From Jaltomata sinuosa (taxonomy: Eukaryota; Streptophyta; Magnoliopsida; Solanales; Solanaceae), in NCBI GenBank assembly GCA_003996215.1, contig QJPP01003560.1:1-64000 (forward strand): DNA of 64,000 nucleotides, given 5' to 3'. The notes below the pieces were generated by a model. It saw only the letters and a program-made list of their open reading frames with translations, was not told the DNA's origin and ran no database searches. Made by a program: the position numbers and the translations under genes. Numbering within the stretch: position 1 is the first letter of the stretch; the number at the start of each line of letters is the position of its first letter. Of the stretch, positions 55,705 to 64,000 are shown in pieces.

Positions 55705-58700
55705 TTAAAACATGATTAATTCAACTTCGAAAACATGAATGCATGCTAGGATCCTGAGAGGAACCGATGGAATAGGATCGGAGGAACATACTAAGGAGGA
55801 AACTATTACCTCAACCTGAAATAGAATCAGAAGGAAAAAGGAGTGTACCGCTTCCCAAGTAGCTCTTTCGAAAAGCTGATTCCTCCAAAGGACCTTTACC
55901 GAAGCGACTTCCTTATTTCTCAACCTCTGAATCTGATGATCAAGGATCTCTACGAGAACCTCCTCATAAGTGAGACTATCCTTCACACCTACATCCTTCA
56001 AGGGAACCATCAAGGTCGGGTCACCGACACACTTCTTCAACAAGGAAACATGAAAGACTGGATGAACCACTTCTAAATCTGATGGCAAATCCAACTCATA
56101 AGCAACCTTACCAACCTTCCTTAGAACCCGATAAGGAACTACAAAACGGGGACTAAGCTTCCATTTCTTGTCAAATCTCATCACACCCTTCATGGGTGAC
56201 ACCTTTAGAAAAACTCAATTATCAACTTCAAATTCTCATTCCCTTCTCCTCACATCGGATATGATTTCTTTCGACTCTGAGCGGTCTTTAACCTCTCTCT
56301 AATAAGCTGAACCTTCTTCATGGTCTCACGCACCGAATCTGGGCCAATCAAAGTTGCCTCACCTACCTCAAACCAACCAATAGGAGATCTACACCCCCAA
56401 CCATAAAGTGCCTCATACAGAGCCATCTGGATGCTAGAGTGAAAGTTGTTGTTGTAGGCAAACTAGATAAGAGGTAAGTGATCATCCCAATTACCTTTGA
56501 AATCAATTACACAAGCTCTCAACATATCCTCCAAAGTCTGAATAGTACGCTCTGTCTGGCCTTCTATCTGAGGGTGAAAATTTGTACTAAGCTTCACCTG
56601 AGTACCAAGACCTCTCTGAAACGATCTCCAAAATTAGGATGTAAACTGAGTACCCCTATCTGAAATAATGGACAAAGGAACACTATGCAATCGAACTATC
56701 TCCCAGATGTAGAGTCTCACATAATCGTCCACTGAATCTGTAGTCTTAACAGCCAAGAAATGGGATGATTTAGTCATCCAGTCGACAATCACTCAAATCG
56801 AATCATGTTGCCTTCGAGTATGAGGCAAACCTATAATGAAGTCCATATTTATCGCTTTCCACTTCCAAGTAGGAAGGTCAATATCCTGAATCATGCCACC
56901 TGGTCGCTGGTGCTCTACCTTCACTTGTTGACAGTTGGGACACTTAGCCACAAAACCGGCTATGTCCCTCTTCATACCATTCCACTAATAGAATTTCGTA
57001 GATCATGGTACATCTTGGTGGCACCGGGGTAGATAGAATATCTGGAACTATGAGCCTCAGTCAAAATCTACTGGCGCAACCCATCTACATCTAGCACACA
57101 TAGTCGACCCTGCTAACGAAGTACACCATCTCCCCCTTGGGAGAAAACCTCAACCCTTTGCTGATGGACTGCACCCTTAAGCTGAAGTAAAATGGGATGA
57201 CTACTTTGTTTTGCCTTCACTTCTACTACCAAGGATGATACGGAACCATTCTAAACAATAACACCAGCTTCTGTTGAGTCCATAAGTCACACTCCCAATT
57301 GGGCAAGTCGATGAACATCCTTCACCAATTCCTTTTTCCCATCATCAACTGAAGACACACTACCCATCGACAGTCTACTAAGTGCATCCGCCACAACATT
57401 GGCCTTACTCGGATGGTAAAGCACACTCATGTCATAATTTTTAAGTATCTCAAGCCATCTTCTTTGTCACAGATTCAATTCCTTTTGAGTGAACACATAC
57501 TGAAGACTCTTATGATCAGTGAATACATCCACATGCACCCAATACAAGTAATGTCTCCAAATCTTCAAAGCAAAGACCACGGTTGCCAACTCAATATCAT
57601 GAGTAGGGTAGTTCTTCGCATGAGTCTTAAGCTGTCTCAAAGCATAAGCAATCACATCACCATGCTGCATCAAAACACAACCCAAACCAATTCTAGAAAT
57701 ATCACAATACATAACAAAATCATCAAGGCCCTCGGGTAGAGCTAACATTAGAGTTGTAGTCAATCTAGTCTTCAATTCCTAAAAGTTCTTCTCACACAAA
57801 TCAGACCACTGAAATTTTACCTTCTTCTGAGTTAATCGAGTCAAAGGGGCAGCAATGGAAGAAAATCCCTCCATAAACCTCTGGTAGTAACCAGCCAAAT
57901 CCAAAAAGCTTCTAATATCAGACGGGAAAGTGGGTCTAAGCCAGTTCTTTACTGCCTCAATCTTTTGAGAATCAACTCGAATACCATCCTTAGTCACAAT
58001 ATGAACCAGAAAAGCCACAGACTGCATCCAAAACTCACACTTGCTAAACTTAGCAAATAACTGTCGGTCCTTGAGAATTTGCAACACAACTCTTAAATGG
58101 TCTGGATGCTCCTCCTTATTCCAAGAGTAGATAAGAATATCATCAATGAAAATAATCACAAACATATCTAGGTACTGCTTGAACACACGGTTCATCAAAT
58201 CCATAAAAGCTGTAGGAGCATTCGTTAGACCAAAAGACATCACAACAAATTCATAATGACCATACCAAGTCCTGAAGGCTGTCTTTGGAATATCACACTC
58301 TCTAACATGAAACTGATGCTAATCGGATCTAAGGTCAATTTTAGAGAAGAAACTAGCACCCTGAAGCTAATCGAACAAGTCATCAATCCTAGGAATGGGA
58401 TACTTATTCTTAATTGTGATCTTGTTCAACTGACGGTAGTCAATACACATTATAAGGGAACCATCTTTCTTTCGCACGAATAAGACTAGAGCACCGCATG
58501 GAGAAATGTTAGGCTTGGTGAAACCCTTATCAAGAAGATCCTTCAACTGATCCTTCAACTCTTTAAGTTTTGCAGGGGCCCTCCTATAAGGAGGAATAGA
58601 GATAGGGTTGTATCCAGAAAAATATTTATCCCAAAGTTGATTTCCCTCTCGGGATGGACTCCAGGTAAATCCTTGGGGAACACTTCTTGGAATTCATTCA

Positions 58701-59240
58701 CAATGGGAACAGACTGAAGGTATGGGGTTTTGGACTCCGGGTCCATAACCAAACTATATGATAAACATACCCCTTTGAAATCATCTTCCTAGCCTTAAGA
58801 TAAGATATGAAATCACCTTTCGAGGATGGGGGACTACCTTGCCATTCTAAAATGGGTTCATTTGGAAACTTAAAACTGACAACCCGAGTACGACAATCAA
58901 CAGATGCATAATAATCATGTATCCAATCCATACCAAGAATAACATCAAAATCTGTCATTTTCAACTCTACTAAATTTGTTGAAGTGACTCTATGAAGGAC
59001 TGAGATAAAGCAATTTTGGTAGATTCTTTTGGCTAAGACTGACTCACCAATAGGAGTAGAAACACACAAGAGTTCTAAAAGTAATTCAGGACATACTTCG
59101 AATTTGCATGCTATATAAGGGGTCACAAAAGATAAGGAGGCACCGGGGTCCAACAAAGCATACACATTGAAAGAGAAGACTTTCAACATACCAGTAACAA
59201 TATATGGGGAACCCTCCTGGTCCTGGTGAGAGGACATAGC
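55705..59240 (-). pseudogene. Element H pol (protease to chromodomain-like tail, few breaks)
   Basis: Reads leftward. Protease (open 59237-58698) has the intact D-P-G-A-S-L-S-F-V and 'FDVILGMDWIHDYY'. RT starts near 58760, has 'MCIDYRQLNKITIKNKYP' and F-I-D-D-I-L (about 58145); a TAG in 'LFD*LQGA' near 58375 and a frameshift near 58600 interrupt. RNase H (57775-57467) keeps C-D-I-S, the Glu of 'HDIELAT', 'FTDHKSL' and, after a stop, 'ANVVADALSR'. Integrase: zinc region 'CPNCQQVK' at 56945, catalytic D in 'VIVDWMTKSSHF', D in 'IISDRGTQF' and E in 'QTERTIQTLED', with stops at 'HDSI*', 'FTS*' and 'PLI*'. C-terminal module 56202-55705: 'SPMKGVMRFDKKWKLSPRF', 'VLWRNQ', then a shifted, non-homologous tail. 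Confidence 0.92.
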
Positions 59241-59299
59241 ATAAAGGCGGTTCTGGCGCTGACCACCAGAACTAGAAGCTGTGCCCTGCTGGCTGGTTG

Positions 59300-60368
59300 A
59301 CCTTATGGGGCTACTGGAGTAGACTGAACCCTACTACCTCCCTGCCCCTTCTTAGCTAAAGGGCAGTCTCTAATCATGTGCCCCACCTGTCCACACCCAA
59401 AGCATGCACCTGTGCCTAAATGACACTCTCTCGGGTGAGTTTTCCCATACTTGCTGCAAATAGGGTGGGAAGATCCCTTAGCAACACTCCCCTGAGACTG
59501 TGAATAGGAAACAGATCCTCTACCAGTCTGATCATGATGAGGCTTCTAGTCCTGGGTAGGAGCACTAGCAGAAGAATGAACAGGTCATGATGACTTTTGG
59601 TGGAACGAGGAGCGATGTCTGCCACCGGACCTCTGATGAGCAAAACCTGAACCCTCAGATATATCCCTCTTGTTCTCCCTAGCCATCTCCCTAAGCCTGT
59701 CTCCCTCGATCTGTTGAGCATGGGTCATGAGTCTGGAAATATTCATATCACTCAATAGCATAGCAGACCTACACTCCTTCTTCACCAAATCGGGAACCCC
59801 ATAGATAAACTTGCTCATCTGATCATGCGGGTTCGCTACCATAGAGGGGGAATACCTAGACAACTAAGTGAACTTCAAATGATACTCTTGGATTGACATT
59901 GACCCCTATCTCAAGTTCACAAACTCCTCAGTCTTCGCTTGCCTCAACTCTCGGGGAAAGAACTGGTCAAGAAAGGCTCTCTCGAAATACTCCCAAGTCA
60001 TAGGGACCTCATTCCTAGTTCTAGCTTCCTTCCATTGCGTGAACCAAGAATGCCAACTTGACACAATCAACACCAACCACTTACATCACATCAAAGATTT
60101 TCTTCACTTCATCTATAAAGTTTAGCGGATCCTCATTCACCTTCGAACCCCAAAACTCTGGCAGGTTTATACGGACAAAATCACAAACTCGGGTCGCTAC
60201 CCCACCTTGAGGGTGGACAAGGGCAGGAGCCTGATGATTGGCCTGAGCAGCCAAGGTTTGGGCTAGAAAATGGATGACATTCCTAAACTCTTCATTCGTG
60301 ACCTCAGGGGCCGGAACTGGAGGTGCGGCATTCTGAGTGGCTCGGTGAGGCATAGCACGTCGAGGCAT
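59300..60368 (-). pseudogene. Element H gag (broken)
   Basis: ATG at 60368. The N-terminal 95 codons are open (to 60081), Ala/Pro-rich, then enter the capsid core ('NLPEFWGSKVNEDPLNFID'). A small indel follows at about 60080-60060, a stop near 59910 ('LR*GSMS', family Gln) and another near 59865. The frame is open at 59863-59585 and shifts in the Ser/Arg-rich linker. The Cys-His box near 59345-59410 is intact: C-F-G-C-G-Q-V-G-H-M-I-R-D-C. It is the only complete knuckle among the chromoviruses in this window. Confidence 0.88.
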
Positions 60369-60560
60369 AATCTAAAACATACAAGGTAAGGATTAGAGGA
60401 ACATTAGAGTTAAGCTCTATTGCACGATATGATCATGAAAGAAGTGAAGTTTTCTAAGACACCTCATAGCATCCCTCTCATATGTGTGGCGTGCTTCACA
60501 CACATGAAAGAGCCTCTACTCGATACGGCTTTCAAACATCCTAGGACTCTTGAACCTGAG

Positions 60561-60572
60561 GCTCTGATACCA
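60561..60572 (-). other. Element H primer-binding site (tRNA-iMet)
   Basis: GCTCTGATACCA on the plus strand, exact complement of the iMet site, four bases from the LTR start at 60577. Confidence 0.9.
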
Positions 60573-60576
60573 AGTT

Positions 60577-62583
60577 TGTTATGCCCCGAGGCTACCCTCT
60601 AGGTGTAACACAAGACCTGGGACCATAAGTTCCCCAAGATAACCCTTGGTCATAGTATAACTCAGGTATATCAATTAAGTGTAGAAAGCATAATACAAAT
60701 TAGATAACTCAATCCATAAGATAAAATCAAAAGAACATAATTCGAAGAAGACCCGAATATCGTCTATGTCTGAAAAGCCTCTATACATGACATAAGTAGT
60801 TGCTAGGACAAGACCCTAGATAACTCAAAGTACAAACATAAGTAGTCTAGTCATAACTAGCCCTCAAACAATGAGGACTCACCAACACTGACTGGATATC
60901 CGGCTTCATTTAGCCACGAGCCTAATGGTAAACACCTGAACTTACATCATCAAGAGGATGCAGGACAAAATATACATCAGTACTATAGGATGTACCAAGT
61001 ATGTGAGATATGCATGATCATGATAAAAACATACTTAAAACATGCTTAAGGTGAACCTTTTCATAAAGAAATAATATAAGAGGATTATCAAGATATAAGA
61101 CATAAACATGAAGTACGGTTAAAATTCAAAGTATCATATCATATAACTTCATAGCTTGAAAATAATCATGTGGGAATTTCTCTTAACTGACATAAACCAT
61201 GCTGAGATACATGGATTACAGTGTCATGCACCTATACTGAAAAAGGTTGTCCTAACAGGCCAAAGTTAGAACCATGTTCATAAGGATCCTGTCATAAGCC
61301 ACGGAGGGTAACCTACGGTGGCAATGTAGTTTTGGACTTGGGTTATCTAGAACCTTCATCGCTCGATGCTAAATACTACTCCCAAAATATATAACATAAG
61401 GATCACATTCATGTGACATATCTAGATTTCAAGCTTTTTCATAAACATATTCATACCCCAGATCTTCATACTACTCACGAATCTTGGTTTAGAAAATGAT
61501 TCATGAGCATTGATGGCACATTGGATGTCTTGCATTGTATAATAATTTATAACTTCAAAACTTGCATGGCCTTAGTTCAATTTTATAATAACATATACTT
61601 TCATAAAATATAAGAACTAGGTGTGCATTTTCTTGAAATTCATGAAATCATGCTATCATTTTCCCCAATTTGCTTAAATCAATTCATGCATGTAGGATTT
61701 ACCATAATTGACCTTCAACTCATGAAATAAGAACTCATATGTAAAAACCCATGCAAAATCATGTAATTTAATGAAATTTCATAATAAAATCATGAGAAGG
61801 TAATTTATATCAAAATCCATAAGAATTGGGTAAGAACCCTAATTTGAAAGTTCATGAAATCACAAATTGAAATTTGGGGTTTTGGGAACAAGGTTGGAAG
61901 GAACCCATTTTTAAATACCCACATACCTTGATTGGAGTTAACCCACTTGAAATTGAAAAAATTAGGAGACTTAGACTTGGAGCTTGAGACCTTGAGCTTG
62001 AGAGAGTTTTTTCCCTTTTGGGAAATGAATGAGGTAATGAGGAGGGACTTAGGCTAATAGGTTTAGAATTCATGCTAAATATGGCCAAAATATCCTCACT
62101 TAGGAGTTAAAAGGGTGGGTAATGGCTGAAATACCCTTGGGACTTAATTAAGAAAAAGCTGATTTAAAACTCGGCTTCAGGTTCCACGGGTCCCCACAAA
62201 TCATAGAACTAACCACGGTTCATGGACTGGAGTCGTGGTTCTGGATCCAAAGTTCCAAGCTGCAGATGAGTTCCTACGACTCAACAGGATGATCTGTAGA
62301 AACTTCTATGAGTCGTGGAACCAATTCATGGTTTCAGGGAAAGTGATTACTCTCTGTCTGAGTTCCACGGGTTGGTTCCACCACCCATGGAAGCTTCCAC
62401 AAACTGTGAGACTAACCCATGGTTCTCATACCTGAGGGTGGTCTGCAGTTCTAGAATCACAAGTCCTTTCCATGACTCGTGGAACTTTACATGGCTCGTG
62501 GACTTGACTCGTGATCCCTGGGAGTTCAAAATTTTAGTAAGTTTTCTGAGTTTAAAAGCTGGATCGATTTCTGGGGTGTTACA
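60577..62583 (-). repeat. Element H right (5') LTR
   Basis: Starts 'tgttatgccccgagg' and ends 'ggggtgttaca', followed by TGTAT. Colinear with the left LTR; most differences are transitions. The palindrome array is at about 62170-62520. Confidence 0.9.
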
Positions 62584-62588
62584 TGTAT

Positions 62589-64000
62589 TTGCCACTTAGT
62601 TAGAGTTAGAGACTCATGTGCTAAAACTCCACCCCTTCATCCAGTTTCAATTGTGAGTGAGTTGCAGAAGTCTTTCCCAAAGATCTTCCCGAAGTCCCTC
62701 CCGATAGGGAAATAGACTTCGGAATAGATATCCTTCTTGATACTCAACCTATCTCTATTCAGCCATGTATAATGGCTCAAGATAAGTTAAAAGAGTTAAA
62801 AGAGCATTTGAAAGATCTCATTGATAAGGGATTCATCAGGCCAAATGTCTCACCTTGGGATGCTCTAGTTCTTTTTGTGCGAACAAAAGATGGTTCCCTT
62901 AGTATGTGTATTGATTATCACCAATTGAACAAGGTCACAATAAAGAATAAGTATCCACTTCCTAGAATCGATGACCTATTCGGCCAGCTTTAGAGTGCTA
63001 CCTGTTTCTCTAAGATAAACCTCAGATCTAGCTATCACCAGTTAAAAGTTAGAGGAAGTGATATTCCCAAGACAGCTTTCAGGACTTGTTATGGTCACTT
63101 TAAGTTTCTTGTTATGTCCTTTAGTTTGACTAATGCTCCTATAACATTCATACACTACATGAATAGAGTGCTTAAGCAGTATCTCGATGCGTTCGTCATA
63201 GTATTCATCTGTAATATCCTAATCTACTCCCATAGTTAGGAGGATCATGCTAGGCATCTCAGAATTGTTCTTTAGACTCATAAGGACCGTGGGTTATTCT
63301 CCAAGTTTGCTAAGTGTGAGTTTTGGTTGAAGTCTGTGGTATTCCTAGGCCATATAGTTTCTAGCAAAAGTATTCAGGTTGACTCTTATAAAATTGAGGC
63401 GGTAAAGAATTGGCCTAGACCCACAACCCCGACTAATATTAGGAGTTTCTTGGGTTTAGTGGCTATTACAGAAGGTTCGTAGAAGGGTTTTTGTCTATTG
63501 CTTCTCCTTAGATGAAGTTAACCCATAAGAAGGTTAAATTTCAATGTCTAAAGCTTGTGAGAAAAGCTTTTAGGTTTTGAAAACTCATTTGATAGCTGCT
63601 CCAGTATTGACTCTACCAAGGGATCAGATGGGTTTGTTGTGCATTGTGATGTGTTCAAAGTGGTCATTAGTTGCATTTTGATGGAGACCAGTAAGGTTAT
63701 AGCTTATGCTTCCAGACAGCTTAAGAACCATGAGAAGAACTATCCGACTCGTGATCTCGAGTTGGCAGCACTGACATTCGCATTGAAAATATGGCCTCAT
63801 TATCTTTATGGTGTGCATGTTGATATGTTCACATATCATAAGAGTCTTCAGTATGTTTTCAGCCAAAAGGAGCTAAATCTCAGGCAGAGGAGATGGCTCG
63901 AATTGCTTAAGGATTATGATATGAGTATTCTCTACCACCCAAGTAAGGATAATATGGTTGTTGATGCTCTTAGTAGGTTATCTATGGGGAGTACTGCTCA
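62589..64000 (+). pseudogene. Element G pol, second part: RT and RNase H, running off the window
   Basis: Resumes G after H. RT is recognisable from about 62650 ('SELQKSFPKIFPKSLP') with 'SLSMCIDYHQLNKV', and TAG in 'GQL*SAT' at about 62992, the same Gln codon that is TAG in A and F. The palm motif FIDD is F-I-C-N at 63204-63215, which abolishes both metal-binding Asp. The connection region has 'AKCEFWLKSVVFLGHIVSS', then shifts near 63460. RNase H (about 63690-64000) is open in one frame: 'ASRQLKNHEKNYPTRDLELAA', 'MFTYHKSLQ' (catalytic Asp now Tyr) and 'VVDALSRLSMGS'. Integrase and the 3' LTR lie beyond the window. Confidence 0.88.

Larger units (their letters stand above)
53556..62583 (-). 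mobile_element. Element H: most complete chromovirus, nested in G
   Basis: A complete 9,028-bp minus-strand insertion with TGTAT duplications (53551-53555, 62584-62588). Left (3') LTR 53556-55578 (2,023 bp), interior 55579-60576, right (5') LTR 60577-62583 (2,007 bp). Gag, protease, RT, RNase H, integrase and chromodomain-like tail are in normal order and all catalytic residues I can check are retained, although stops and shifts remain. Its gag N-terminus ('RRAMPHRATQNAAPPV') and its LTR lack close similarity to D, F and G, so it is another chromovirus subfamily. LTRs differ at about 7% over ~290 bases by eye. Confidence 0.92.
49796..64000 (+). mobile_element. Element G: chromovirus-type Ty3/gypsy nested in F, split by H, open at window end
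   Basis: A plus-strand element. 5' LTR 49796-51757, decayed primer site, gag, protease remnant to 53555, then element H inserted with TGTAT duplication, then pol resumes at 62589 and runs off the window in RNase H. CCCAC (49791-49795) is the candidate target duplication. Gag and LTR are of the same subfamily as D and F. Multiple inactivating changes: Cys-His box destroyed, protease active site deleted, RT FIDD replaced by F-I-C-N, RNase H Asp to Tyr. Confidence 0.9.

Noticed and set aside
1..64000. A host gene or gene cluster hidden between the elements
   Set aside because: All gaps between elements are accounted for by LTR continuity and target duplications. No exon-like coding stretch outside retrotransposon domains was seen. 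A profile search of the interiors of B, C and I would be the decisive test.

Overview
The window looks like plant nuclear heterochromatin from a dicot, most likely a Solanaceae genome. That placement is an inference from the style of the Tekay/Del-type and SIRE-type retrotransposons, not from a host gene. I see no host protein-coding gene, tRNA or rRNA gene, CRISPR array or bacterial feature. Practically all 64 kb can be assigned to LTR retrotransposons inserted into one another. Every gag and pol reading frame seen is broken by stops, frameshifts or deletions.

The layout, with letters used throughout, can be written B[ A , I , E[ C[D] , F[ G[H] ] ] ]. B (minus strand, long LTRs, non-coding interior) is the outermost element visible. 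A (79-5442, plus, Ty3/gypsy) abuts and probably interrupts its left LTR. I (13584-21842, minus, 8.3 kb, non-coding, 2.78-kb LTRs) sits in B's right LTR with target-site duplication CCCAT. E (from 22736, plus, Ty1/copia, SIRE-like) also enters B's right LTR. E is split by C (27095-39188, plus, tRNA-Asp primed, non-coding, duplication AAGCT), which contains D (27628-34365, plus, internally deleted chromovirus, duplication ATAAG) in its 5' LTR. E is split again by F (from 41064, minus, chromovirus). F's right LTR is interrupted by G (from 49796, plus, chromovirus), and G's pol is interrupted by H (53556-62583, minus, the best-preserved chromovirus, duplication TGTAT). G, F, E and B are not closed inside the window. 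Positions 1-78 are the tip of one more LTR inserted into A's 5' LTR.

The elements form functional classes. A, D, F, G and H are chromovirus-type gypsy elements with tRNA-iMet primer sites; D, F, G and H share the LTR start TGTAACACCCC or its decayed form. A is a coding relative of B by LTR ends, and I carries chromovirus-type LTRs without genes, so B and I look like non-autonomous passengers. C uses a different primer tRNA and keeps only a scrap of protease. E keeps gag, protease, integrase, reverse transcriptase, RNase H and the start of a further downstream reading frame.

Beyond the annotation, the most interesting signals are: a small hairpin just upstream of the polypurine tract whose stem co-varies between families; a pair of adjacent palindromes in the conserved core of chromovirus LTRs; arrays of CCACGA..TCGTGG-type imperfect palindromes in the LTR 5' parts; recurrent CAG-to-TAG stops at the same pol codon in several elements; LTR divergence that follows nesting depth; and satellite-like tandem repeats inside the LTRs and interior of B.
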